A stretch of 64,000 nt of DNA, taken from the NCBI GenBank assembly GCA_002591745.1, contig PDLQ01000018.1:49272-113271 (forward strand), written 5' to 3'. The position numbers and the translations under genes are program-made. The notes beneath the pieces were generated by a model. That model saw only the letters and a program-made list of their open reading frames with translations, did no database searches and was not told the DNA's origin. This document shows, in pieces, positions 43,544 to 51,580 of the stretch. Source of the stretch: Lewinellaceae bacterium SD302. GTDB lineage: Bacteria > Bacteroidota > Bacteroidia > Chitinophagales > Saprospiraceae. The stretch's first letter is position 1. Each line of letters starts with the position of its first letter.

Positions 43544-45373
43544 TTGAAATGCCTTTCAAATCTCAATAGTATAATATCGACCTTGCTGCCATTGCTGCTG
43601 GTGATTGGTAATAGTGTAGATATATATGGGCAATCGTCATTTTTAGAAAGCGATATTGATCAAAAAAAGCTAAGTGAGGTAGACAGCCTGCTGCTCTTCA
43701 GCAATTATGACCAGGCGTTGCTAATTTTAGACAGCCTCGTCAATGTATTGGAAGACGAGAACGCCCTAGAAGAAGATCGCGGCTTACGTTGGCGCAGCAA
43801 ACGGGCTTACGTGCTGGAAGAACTTGGTGATCATTCGCTGGCCGTTGAGGAGATGCTTCTGCTGGAGGAATTGACGGAACAGCGAGGTTTGTACGATCTG
43901 CAACTGGAAAATACTATTCAGTTGGCCTTACTGTATGAATACACTGAATTACCGGAGCAGGCCGTCAAACAATTGAACGCGGCTTGCCGCATTTTGAAGC
44001 GTCATTCCGATCTGGAAATTTATACTGCATGGTTCGCTGTCCGAAAGTCTTCTTACCAACGGATATTTGAGGACGGAGACAGCTCCCGTTACTTTGCTGA
44101 GCTAGCTCTGGAGTACGCCCGAAAATATAATCAGCCCCGCCATCTGCGTGACGCTCATATGCTGCTGTCTACGGATATTGTGGGGCTTCCGTTGGAGGAG
44201 AAAATTTATCATCGGAGGGCATCCAGTGTTATTGCCAGGCAGTTTAAAGACCTTACGGCCGTTGCTTACAACCTCAGCGTAATTGGAAATTTATATCTGC
44301 TTTCCGGTCGGCCGGATTACGCCATGCGTTACATTGATTCGGCGCTACACTTTACCCATCAGAATGAGGCAGAAATCCTTTTTAAGGATGATTTGTACTC
44401 ATCAGCTTATGCAACCAAGTCTGATGCATTTCAGGCCATGGGGCTTCCTGATTCGAGCCGCCTTTACCTGATCCGTGCTTACGAGTTGAAACTGACCGCC
44501 GAGCAAAAGAAAAACCAGAAAGAGATTGCCGAGCTCGACGCTCGTTTTCGTATCCGAAGTGGAGAGCGCGAGATCGAGCAACAGCGGCTAATCATCGAAT
44601 CGGAACGGAGTTGGTCCAGCTTGTTCCAAATGCTTTTGGCCGCACTGCTGATTTTAATTTTAGGAATTCTTTATTTCTACTACCGTCTCCGCCAGGCCAA
44701 CGCGGAAACCCGGGCCCAGAATCTGCGGGTGGCCAGTAAAAACAGGGAATTACTCGATTCCCTTGACCAACAAAGCCTGTTGCAGAGCGAGGTGCACCAC
44801 CGGGTTAAAAACAATCTGCAGGTGATCATCAGTCTGCTGGACCTTCAGCAAGAAAGTATCGAAGATGAAACCGTACGGGATAAACTGAACATCATGAGTT
44901 CCCGCATCTTCAGCATGGCGGCGGTCCACGATATTCTTTATCAGCAGAACGACGTTCAGCGGATTGCTTTGGAGGTCTACGTGGCATCACTCTTCGAGCA
45001 GGTAAAAGAATTGCGCACCCAGGGCAAAGAACCTCAATTGGAACTGTCCGCTGGGGATGTCAGCCTTAACCTGACCACTTGCATGCCGGTGGGGATCATC
45101 CTGACCGAACTGCTGACCAACAGCATGAAACACGGTACCCGTCAGGAAGGGAAACTTAAGATATGGATCGTATTCCGGGAAGTCAGTGAAAGAGGCATCG
45201 CCTTAAATTATCGAGATAATGGACCTGGTTTTCAAAACGGTAAGTTAGAAGGCAGAATAGGTGGGTTGGGTGACTACCTGCTGCGTAGCATGGTTCACCA
45301 GCTCAAGGGGAGTATCCGAAGCTTCAATGACGGGGGGGCAAATGTTGAAATACGCTTAGAAAGGAAAGTATAA
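43544..45373 (+). CDS. HisKA_2-family sensor histidine kinase with TPR-like sensor
   Basis: The ~609-aa protein begins at a TTG (43544); no in-frame ATG fits. A signal peptide (IISTLLPLLLVIGNSVDIYG) is followed by TPR-like helices (~40-330), one membrane helix (~355-378) and a coiled coil. The HisKA_2 box EVHHRVKNNLQVIISLLDLQ has its phospho-acceptor His near residue 418. The HATPase shows ILTELLTNSMKHG (N-box) and YRDNGPGF (G1). Such kinases (PdtaS/LisK-like) usually pair with non-DNA-binding regulators; here the next gene is a LytTR regulator. Confidence 0.9.
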   Translation: MKCLSNLNSIISTLLPLLLVIGNSVDIYGQSSFLESDIDQKKLSEVDSLLLFSNYDQALLILDSLVNVLEDENALEEDRGLRWRSKRAYVLEELGDHSLAVEEMLLLEELTEQRGLYDLQLENTIQLALLYEYTELPEQAVKQLNAACRILKRHSDLEIYTAWFAVRKSSYQRIFEDGDSSRYFAELALEYARKYNQPRHLRDAHMLLSTDIVGLPLEEKIYHRRASSVIARQFKDLTAVAYNLSVIGNLYLLSGRPDYAMRYIDSALHFTHQNEAEILFKDDLYSSAYATKSDAFQAMGLPDSSRLYLIRAYELKLTAEQKKNQKEIAELDARFRIRSGEREIEQQRLIIESERSWSSLFQMLLAALLILILGILYFYYRLRQANAETRAQNLRVASKNRELLDSLDQQSLLQSEVHHRVKNNLQVIISLLDLQQESIEDETVRDKLNIMSSRIFSMAAVHDILYQQNDVQRIALEVYVASLFEQVKELRTQGKEPQLELSAGDVSLNLTTCMPVGIILTELLTNSMKHGTRQEGKLKIWIVFREVSERGIALNYRDNGPGFQNGKLEGRIGGLGDYLLRSMVHQLKGSIRSFNDGGANVEIRLERKV

Positions 45374-45673
45374 TGGACGATTAATAGGTATTTATACCTG
45401 TTTGTAGCGTAAAAACACCTGCCAGTCCATCCGGGTGTTATTAGTCTGTAGAAGGTTACTTACCTTCGGAAGACAAGCACTTTACACATTTAGCATAGAT
45501 TTGAACTTGCCATATAATTTTTTTTAGCTAGCTGTTATTGCCCGATTTTACTGGGAACCGATTTCGAAGGAAAGGACTTGACCTTGATTTTGACGGTACA
45601 GGCAAATGCCTTGTGCTGACTAAATCCTTTTAACTTTTTTCTAAGCCCATTCAGTATAATTCACAGTTTTAAG
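45374..45673. other. 300-bp spacer between kinase and response regulator
   Basis: No ORF of note. A 6-bp stem (AGGTAT/ATACCT) lies at 45386-45399 just after the kinase stop. The size suggests the regulator has its own promoter. Confidence 0.4.
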
Positions 45674-46399
45674 ATGAAACAAGCTTATAAAATTCTTATC
45701 GTCGAAGATGAGGTCTTGATTGCGGACACTATCGGGCGCTATCTGACCAGAGTCGGTTATCAAGTGGCCGGTCCGGCTATTTCCTACGAAGAAGCTGTCG
45801 AACTGCTGGAGTCGGAAAAACCGGACTTTGCGTTGATTGATATCCGCTTGAATAGCCACAAAACCGGAATCGATTTTGCCAACTATATTACAAAGTCTTC
45901 GACCCCAACCCCATTCATTTTCCTGACCTCTCAGACCGATCGTCGCTTCGTAGAACTGGCCAAGGAAACCCGCCCGGCCGGATATCTGACCAAGCCGGTA
46001 CGGAAAGAAAGCTTACTAACGACTATTGAGATCGCCCTGCATAATGCCGTGGAAGATGCATTGCAAAAAGTCCCCCGACTGACGGTGTCCACCGGGCGGA
46101 AAAACCTGCAAGTCAACACCTCCAGCATTCTCTATCTCGAGGCTACTCACGTTTATACCAAGTTACTACTACACGATGGCTCGGAGATATTGCAGCGTAA
46201 GAGCCTGGGGGCTGTTCTCAAGAGCTTGCCAAACGATCAATTTATACAAACTCACCGCGGCTATGCGGTAAACTGCCAACACGTAAGTCATTGGGATACC
46301 GAGCGTGCTTACTTGGGCAAAGCGCACTCCATACCCATCAGTCGCAGCCGGCGCAAGGAAGTGATCGCCTGTATTGAGGAGCGCTTACTGGCCAGCTGA
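45674..46399 (+). CDS. LytTR-family response regulator
   Basis: The 241-aa protein has an N-terminal receiver domain (ILIVEDEVLIADTIGRYL; phospho-acceptor Asp near residue 56 in FALIDIRLNS; FLTSQTD; GYLTKPVRKE with the conserved Lys). The LytTR DNA-binding domain spans ~140-240 (ILYLEATHVYTKLLLHDGSEI, FIQTHRGYAVNCQHV, IPISRSRRKEV). It binds direct repeats in promoters when phosphorylated. The partner is likely the HisKA_2 kinase just upstream. Confidence 0.93.
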   Translation: MKQAYKILIVEDEVLIADTIGRYLTRVGYQVAGPAISYEEAVELLESEKPDFALIDIRLNSHKTGIDFANYITKSSTPTPFIFLTSQTDRRFVELAKETRPAGYLTKPVRKESLLTTIEIALHNAVEDALQKVPRLTVSTGRKNLQVNTSSILYLEATHVYTKLLLHDGSEILQRKSLGAVLKSLPNDQFIQTHRGYAVNCQHVSHWDTERAYLGKAHSIPISRSRRKEVIACIEERLLAS

Positions 46400-46494
46400 T
46401 TGAGCGGCTTGTTCGGTAATTCCCCTATCTTGCTGGTACATTGAACCAACCCTGGCATTGGATTAACTTCTCTTGCATCCAGAACCTGTACCGA

Positions 46495-48096
46495 ATGAAA
46501 CAACTATTTACGCTCTCTTTATGCCTATTCTGCTCGCTTGGTGTAACTGCTCAGGATGTCAATTTCAGCGAGCACATTGCTCCCATCATTTACGATAACT
46601 GTACCCGCTGCCACCGGGTCGGAGAAGTAGCGCCCATTCCCTTTACCAATTACCAGGAGGTAGCGAATTTCGGCACTACTATTCAGTACGTTACCCAGAT
46701 CAAATACATGCCGCCCTGGCCGCCTAACCGCGATTATAGTCATTTCATCGGCGAACGCTATTTGACCGATGAGGAGATCCAGACCATTTCCAATTGGGTA
46801 AGTGATGGAATGCCCCAGGGGGATCCCGCCTTGGAGCCCGATCTGCCAACCTACACTACCGGATCTCAGATCGGTACACCGGATGTGGTCATCGAAATGG
46901 AAGAAGCCTACACAGTAGCCGGGAATAATCAGGATGACTACCGGGTATTCGTACTGCCGACCAACTTTACCGAAGACAAAGAGATTGCTGCCATGGAATT
47001 TCGTCCGGGAAACAGCAGGGCCGTACACCACGTTCTGTTTGGCTACGACCTTAGTGGTGCCGCCGCCACCCGTGACGCTCAAAGCCCCGACGTATACGGT
47101 TACGAATCGTTCGGTGACTTCGGCATCAATCAGGCGGTTTACCTTTCCTGGACTTACGTACCGGGCAACCTGCCGCTGGTGTTTCCCGAAGGTCTAGGCC
47201 AGACACTACCCGCCGGAGCGGATTTGCTAATTCAGGTGCATTATGCTCCGCTTCCTACCGAAGAGACTGACCAGTCCAGCATCAATGTCTTTTTTAAAGG
47301 CAGCGACGACCAGATCGAGCGAGAGGTACTGCAGTCCATGACTTTGCCAGGCGATCTGCCAGGGGGCTGGGGACAATTTTACATCCCACCGGAAACCACC
47401 CGCACTTTTACCGCAGTAGGAGCGGATGGACTGGGCAACAACACTATCTCTACCGATATCAGCCTCATTTCAGTACTGCCCCACGCCCATTACTTAGGTC
47501 GTTACTACGAGGTTTTCGCCGTTACTCCGGCAAACGATACGCTCAGGATCATTCAGATCGAAGACTGGGATTTCAACTGGCAGGGTGCCTATACCCTGGA
47601 ACGGATGCTGAAGATTCCGGCTGGTTCCAAATTATACACTATTGCCAATTACGATAATACTTCGTCTAACCCCAATAATCCTTCTGACCCACCCGTCGAC
47701 GTAGGCTGGGGTGACGGTACTAATGATGAAATGCTGGTGGTTTTTTACTACTACGTACCTTATCAGGAGGGCGACGAGGACATCGTGCTGGGCAATCTTC
47801 CGGTTAGCGTAGTGGATCGCCCGTCTCCTACCGGCAGCCGCCTCTATCCGCCTACCCCGAATCCAGTTAACGACAAGCTTACCCTGACTTTTGATCTGGT
47901 CCGCGCAGAACTGTTGTCTTTCGACTTGTTCAACCAGGCCGGGCAACGTCTGGCAGTACTTTCTGCCGAACAAAGGTGGGGTAGTGGTACCCAGACCACC
48001 CAGTTCGATCTGAGTCGTTTCGCGGCTGGCAGCTACTTTGTCCGGATGAAGGGTGAGGGCTATGGGACTACGGCTAAAGTGGTGATTACGCGATGA
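46495..48096 (+). CDS. Secreted copper type II monooxygenase-like protein with haem-c motif and T9SS tail
   Basis: The ATG at 46495 (an upstream in-frame TTG at 46441 is less likely) gives a 533-aa product with signal peptide ending VTAQ. A haem c motif CTRCH lies at ~36-40, with MPPW downstream as a likely axial Met. The middle has the copper-monooxygenase (PHM-like) histidine pattern: AVHHVLFGY (~180), IQVHYAP (~263) and HAHYLG (~338). The last ~75 residues (LYPPTPNPVNDKLTLTF ... YFVRMKGEG) are a T9SS type A domain. The stop overlaps the redoxin start (ATGA). Predicted oxidative surface enzyme. Confidence 0.75.
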   Translation: MKQLFTLSLCLFCSLGVTAQDVNFSEHIAPIIYDNCTRCHRVGEVAPIPFTNYQEVANFGTTIQYVTQIKYMPPWPPNRDYSHFIGERYLTDEEIQTISNWVSDGMPQGDPALEPDLPTYTTGSQIGTPDVVIEMEEAYTVAGNNQDDYRVFVLPTNFTEDKEIAAMEFRPGNSRAVHHVLFGYDLSGAAATRDAQSPDVYGYESFGDFGINQAVYLSWTYVPGNLPLVFPEGLGQTLPAGADLLIQVHYAPLPTEETDQSSINVFFKGSDDQIEREVLQSMTLPGDLPGGWGQFYIPPETTRTFTAVGADGLGNNTISTDISLISVLPHAHYLGRYYEVFAVTPANDTLRIIQIEDWDFNWQGAYTLERMLKIPAGSKLYTIANYDNTSSNPNNPSDPPVDVGWGDGTNDEMLVVFYYYVPYQEGDEDIVLGNLPVSVVDRPSPTGSRLYPPTPNPVNDKLTLTFDLVRAELLSFDLFNQAGQRLAVLSAEQRWGSGTQTTQFDLSRFAAGSYFVRMKGEGYGTTAKVVITR

Positions 48097-48674
48097 ATCA
48101 GTTGATCCTGACGTCGCTGTTTGTAGGATTGATTTTCGGGAGTCTTCAATTAGATCCGGTTGCTCCTCCTTATGGCTATCAAATGCCCGCCCGGCCTGAT
48201 GAAATCGGACGTGGTAGCAAAGCTGGTAAGATCACTGTCTACCTTTTCCTCCACGAAGATTGTCTGATCAGTCAGTACTACACCGTTACGCTCAACGAGC
48301 TGGTAGAGGAGTTTAGCAGTGAGCAAATCACTTTTCAGGGCATCTTCCCCAATGAAAGCTCCACGGAACTAGGTATGCTCATGTTTGCCGAAAAGTACGG
48401 TGTCGACTTTCCGCTACAACAAGATCATGGTAGCGATCTGGCCAATACTTTTGGTGCCACGATAACCCCCGAAGTGGTTGTCTACGACGAAGATCACAAA
48501 GTAATTCTTTACCAGGGGCGAATCGACAATTCTTACCAGAGAATCGGGCGTCGCCGCCGGGTGGTCACCCAACACGAACTACAAGAAGTACTGGAAAGTA
48601 TCAGGGCTAATGAGCCAGTAGCAACGCGCCCGGCCGCGGCAGTGGGCTGCTTCATTGAGCGGCGCAAAGGCTAG
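48093..48674 (+). CDS. Redoxin-domain protein with an in-frame repeat insertion
   Basis: The 193-aa protein has a leader (LTSLFVGLIFGSLQL) and a thioredoxin-like fold: YLFLHEDCLISQYYTVTLNEL (single Cys where the family has C-P-x-S), ITFQGIFPNESST and ATITPEVVVYDE. The end VGCFIERRKG resembles redoxins encoded next to copper monooxygenases. Residues 31-40 (MPARPDEIGR) derive from the 30-bp repeat cassette; without it the reading is Q-S-S-K. Start overlaps the monooxygenase stop by four bases (ATGA). The stop codon TAG lies inside the GCTAGC of a palindromic repeat. Confidence 0.75.
   Translation: MNQLILTSLFVGLIFGSLQLDPVAPPYGYQMPARPDEIGRGSKAGKITVYLFLHEDCLISQYYTVTLNELVEEFSSEQITFQGIFPNESSTELGMLMFAEKYGVDFPLQQDHGSDLANTFGATITPEVVVYDEDHKVILYQGRIDNSYQRIGRRRRVVTQHELQEVLESIRANEPVATRPAAAVGCFIERRKG
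48174..48218 (-). repeat. Composite repeat, in frame inside the redoxin gene
   Basis: GGCTATCAAA, a 30-bp cassette at 48184-48213 (TGCCCGCCCGGCCTGATG ... ATCGGACGTG), then GTAGC. This type B cassette shares both end blocks (CCCGCCCGGC, ATCGGACG) with type A but differs in the middle. It begins in codon phase 1 and adds ten codons. Its flanks equal the word variant at 39234. Confidence 0.78.
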
Positions 48675-48829
48675 CGACCTCCTGGTCGCTCTAAGTCATG
48701 AATGCGCCGCTCTTCTCTTCCAATGGGCATCAGCGAAAGCTACTGCTGTTCAAATTTAAAAATGCTGCATTATAATTACTAGCCGTTCGGAGAGCGGCGC
48801 ACGCCAGAGCGACCTGGAGGTCGCTAGCC
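48669..48829. repeat. Inverted-repeat element between convergent genes, supplying both stop codons
   Basis: The left end GGCTAGCGACCTCCTGGTCG(CT) and the right end AGCGACCTGGAGGTCGCTAGCC are inverted copies. Inside them GCGCCGCTCT and AGAGCGGCGC are also inverted. The TAG in GCTAGC is the stop of the redoxin gene on the left and of cmk on the right. About 70 bp of unique sequence lies in the middle. Confidence 0.78.
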
Positions 48830-49492
48830 GTTGAGTTTTTCTTTCGCCAAAGCTATCCCCCGGTCAATGAATTCCTGAAAACTGAGCTTGGAATTATCCA
48901 GCAGAATAGCGTCTTCTGCTTGTTTGAGTGGGCTGTCAGCCCGGGTGGAATCGATATGGTCTCGTTCCAGCAAATTTGCACGGACTTCAGCCTCGGTGAC
49001 CTGTTTACCTTGTTCTAGCAACTCGCTCAGTCGACGTTTTACCCGGATGTCCATGTCGGCGGTTACAAAAATCTTTAGTTCTGCATTCGGGAAAACGACG
49101 GTACCGATGTCCCGGCCGTCCATAACCACCCCGCCCTTGAGGCCCATCTTTTTTTGTTGAGGAACGATATAACGTCTCACGGCGGATATTGCCGCTACCG
49201 GGCTTACCATTTGTCCCACGGCCATCCCCCGGATCTCATCTTCTACGTCCTCTCCGTTGAGAAAAGTGTGGTTCCTGCCTTCGACGTTGGCAAAATCGAT
49301 GTCGATCTCCCCCAAAGACTTTGCTACTTCGTCAGCCACCCCCAAACTGACTCCCTGGCGGATGAAATACAGCGTCACCGCCCGGTACATTGCCCCGGTA
49401 TCGATAAAACGATAATCCAACTCAGAGGCTATGGCCTTAGCCAGGGTTGATTTTCCGCAGGCGGAGTAGCCATCGATGGCAATGTTGATCAT
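48824..49492 (-). CDS. cmk: Cytidylate kinase
   Basis: The 222-aa protein opens INIAIDGYSACGKSTLAKAIA, a P-loop (GYSACGKST, ~residues 8-16). It has DTGAMYRAVTLY (~32) and VMDGRDIGTVVFPNA (~125), the CMP-binding signature, and a lid helix rich in Arg (RVKRRLSEL, DHIDSTRADSPL). It phosphorylates CMP/dCMP. The last codons and stop are built from a palindromic repeat. One dispersed-word variant lies within. Confidence 0.96.
   Translation of the reverse strand: MINIAIDGYSACGKSTLAKAIASELDYRFIDTGAMYRAVTLYFIRQGVSLGVADEVAKSLGEIDIDFANVEGRNHTFLNGEDVEDEIRGMAVGQMVSPVAAISAVRRYIVPQQKKMGLKGGVVMDGRDIGTVVFPNAELKIFVTADMDIRVKRRLSELLEQGKQVTEAEVRANLLERDHIDSTRADSPLKQAEDAILLDNSKLSFQEFIDRGIALAKEKLNG
49323..49337 (+). 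repeat. Dispersed word variant inside cmk (antisense)
   Basis: GCTACTTCGTCAGCC (one mismatch, C for T), preceded by AGACTTT as in other copies; cmk reads it as A-D-E-V-A. Confidence 0.5.
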
Positions 49493-49654
49493 TATAGGGG
49501 ATTTGTGGCGAAGATAAATGTTCAGGGTATAAAAAACACAAGATCACGAAGCAACGCAAGTCTACACAAGGCAGACTAGACGAAATTTATCATGAATGGC
49601 ATATTCATCCTGAAACTTATGCGTTTTGTGCTGCTTGATATGCTTGTATTCACT

Positions 49655-50563
49655 CTAAGCCCACAACTCTACCGCCAGCCGAAATGTATTCGCATGTGCT
49701 TCGATAATGTGCGCCAGTTGCTTGCTGTATCCACCACCCATGGCTACCATAACGGGCAGCTTCCGGGAGCGGCAGCACTCGAAAACAAAACGATCCCGCG
49801 CTTTACATCCGGCGATACTTACCGAGAGCCGGCCCAGTTTATCGGATTCGATGATATCCACGCCACTGAGGTAGAAAACGAGGTCGGGTTGAAATTCATC
49901 CAGAAGCCGGGGTAGGGTGGCTGACAAAGTAGCAAGGTATTCGGCATCCGAGGTCTTGTCGGCCAGGCCGATGTCCAGATCGGAAGGCGGTTTGCGGTGG
50001 GGGTAATTCTTGGCTCCGTGCATGCTGAATGTGAAAACCCGGTCTTCCTCGGCAAAAATAGCGGCCGTCCCGTTGCCCTGGTGTACGTCCAGATCGACGA
50101 TCATTGCCCGCCTGATCTCTCCGTTGTATAAAAGTTCGTTCGTCGCGATGGCGATGTCATTGAAGACGCAGAAACCTTCTCCCCGATCGCGGAAACTGTG
50201 GTGGGTGCCTCCGGCTACGTTTAGTGCGATTCCGGTTCGATTCATGGCTGTTCGGGCCCCTTCCAGGGTACCACCGGCAATCACCCGGCCCCTGGCAATC
50301 AGTTCAGGTCGCATCGGGAAACCAATGGCCCTGACTTCCTTACGACTCAGCGTATTACTGCGTAGCTTATCCCAAAATTCCTTGCTGTGGGTCCGTAAGA
50401 TGATGTCTTCGGAGAGCGACTCAGGAGCAAAGAACGCATCTTGGGTGATCGTGCCTTCGTAAAGTAACTGCTCCGGCAGTAATTCATACTTTTCCATCGG
50501 AAAGCGATGCTTCGGCGGAAGCTGGTACTTGTAGATGGGAGAAAAGGCGATGAAATTTTTCAA
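49655..50563 (-). CDS. Histone-deacetylase-family protein (AcuC/HDAC-like)
   Basis: The 302-aa protein has the arginase-deacetylase fold: AFSPIYKYQLPPKHRFPMEKY at the start, GGTHHSFRDRGEGFCVFNDIA (~117, catalytic His pair), IVDLDVHQGNGTAAI (~145, metal Asp and His), FTFSMHGAKNYP and YLSGVDIIESDKLGRL (~228, metal Asp). Bacterial members remove acetyl or related acyl groups from small amines or proteins. No acetoin or polyamine genes are near. It contains one sense copy of the dispersed word. Confidence 0.9.
   Translation of the reverse strand: MKNFIAFSPIYKYQLPPKHRFPMEKYELLPEQLLYEGTITQDAFFAPESLSEDIILRTHSKEFWDKLRSNTLSRKEVRAIGFPMRPELIARGRVIAGGTLEGARTAMNRTGIALNVAGGTHHSFRDRGEGFCVFNDIAIATNELLYNGEIRRAMIVDLDVHQGNGTAAIFAEEDRVFTFSMHGAKNYPHRKPPSDLDIGLADKTSDAEYLATLSATLPRLLDEFQPDLVFYLSGVDIIESDKLGRLSVSIAGCKARDRFVFECCRSRKLPVMVAMGGGYSKQLAHIIEAHANTFRLAVELWA
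49919..49933 (-). repeat. 15-bp dispersed word inside the HDAC-like gene (sense)
   Basis: GCTACTTTGTCAGCC on the coding strand, read as L-A-T-L-S-A. Confidence 0.65.
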
Positions 50564-50592
50564 GGGAACTCTGGTGATTTATTTTAGCTATT

Positions 50593-50790
50593 GGAAATAA
50601 GAAATAGGATCGCCGTCGGTCGCTGCGCTTCCTCGGCTTTAGGAAATAGGAGCCGAGCGTGATGCGTTCCAGGGACGTATACAAACTGGCGCTGTATTCT
50701 ATTCCTACCTTAAGGTCGGGCTGCGAAGCGGTCGACTGTCGCGTGAGCTCCTATCTCCTAAAGCGCAGCGCTCCCATTTTCTATTTCTAA
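50593..50790. repeat. ~200-bp inverted-repeat spacer element
   Basis: The left arm has GGAAATAAGAAATAGG and CGCTGCGCTTCCTCGGCTTT then AGGAAATAGGAGC. The right arm has GCTCCTATCTCCTAAAGCGC and TTTTCTATTTCTAAAA. The arms are imperfect inverted repeats that span the whole spacer between trmH and the HDAC-like gene. No ORF is inside. It resembles a MITE, but I found no second copy in the window. Confidence 0.55.
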
Positions 50791-50794
50791 AACC

Positions 50795-51463
50795 TCAAAG
50801 TTCTCGCCCCGGAATTTCCACCCCCACCGGATGGATCGACTTAATCCTTCCCCGCTCGTGCCGCTTCTTGTATTCTTTGAAAAGTGCATCAAAAACGGCG
50901 GGTTTGGCGGTTGTGTTGTCCGTGTAGAGGCCGGCATTTTGCCGTTGGCGCAAGCCTTCGAAAAGGGAGACTGCGCAAGCTACGCTGATGTTCAGCGACT
51001 GGGTCATTCCGTGCATGGGAATGGTGAAATTACCATCGCATTTGGCCAGGGTTTCGGGGCTCACGCCGTCGTGTTCATTACCAAACAGCAATGCTACTGG
51101 CTGTGTCTGGTCAATGGCGTAGAGATCCATACTGTTTTCGCCAAGGTGGGTAGCGTAGACTTTGTCAACTAACTTGTACAACTGCTCGAAGCAGGCTTCC
51201 CGGTCCTGGTAGTAATGAACGGCCAGCCACTTGGCATTTCCACCCGAGCTTTTTTGGCCCAGTTTAAACTTCTTGAACTTCAGGTCTTCCTCCGTCTGTA
51301 GAATGAACAGATGCTGAATCCCAACGGCATCGCAGGTCCGCATTACGGCGGAAATGTTGTGCCAATCGTGCACGTTTTCCAGTACTACGGTCCAGTTCAG
51401 TTGCCGCTGATCGACGACGGAGCGGAGCTTTTCGGCGCGTGCAGGGGATGGGGGGGGAGGCAT
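50795..51463 (-). CDS. trmH: TrmH/SpoU-family tRNA 2'-O-methyltransferase
   Basis: The 222-aa protein has the SPOUT fold with the three motifs: VVLENVHDWHNISAVMRTCDA (~26, conserved Asn/Arg), VALLFGNEHDGVS (~125) and IPMHGMTQSLNISVACAVSLFE (~150). The N-terminal EKLRSVVDQRQLNW is typical of TrmH, which methylates G18 in tRNA. A C-terminal basic tail (RIKSIHPVGVEIP) is also as in TrmH. The gene symbol is inferred from motif form; a TrmL-like role is less likely. Confidence 0.85.
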   Translation of the reverse strand: MPPPPSPARAEKLRSVVDQRQLNWTVVLENVHDWHNISAVMRTCDAVGIQHLFILQTEEDLKFKKFKLGQKSSGGNAKWLAVHYYQDREACFEQLYKLVDKVYATHLGENSMDLYAIDQTQPVALLFGNEHDGVSPETLAKCDGNFTIPMHGMTQSLNISVACAVSLFEGLRQRQNAGLYTDNTTAKPAVFDALFKEYKKRHERGRIKSIHPVGVEIPGREL

Positions 51464-51465
51464 TC

Positions 51466-51580
51466 TAGTCGGGAGTCTTTTATTCGGAAGTCAGGGGTAG
51501 GATAGCCAAGAGTCTTTTGGTCGGGAGTGAGGAGTATTGGGAACTCCCAACTAAAAGACGCTTGATCAGAAGACGCTCGA
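51466..51580. repeat. Dispersed spacer repeat, second copy of the AGTCGGGAGT family
   Basis: TAGTCGGGAGTCTTTTATTC then GGAAGT closely matches the sequence at 18840. A second GGTCGGGAGT unit and an inverted ACTCCCAACTAAAAGAC follow, so the spacer can fold back on itself. It lies between trmH and the PBP1-like gene. Confidence 0.5.

Noticed and set aside
45966..45990. CCCGCCCGGCCGG in the response regulator resembling the cassette start
   Set aside because: The flanks do not form the word, there is no matching right end, and the encoded residues are the normal receiver-domain segment before GYLTKP.
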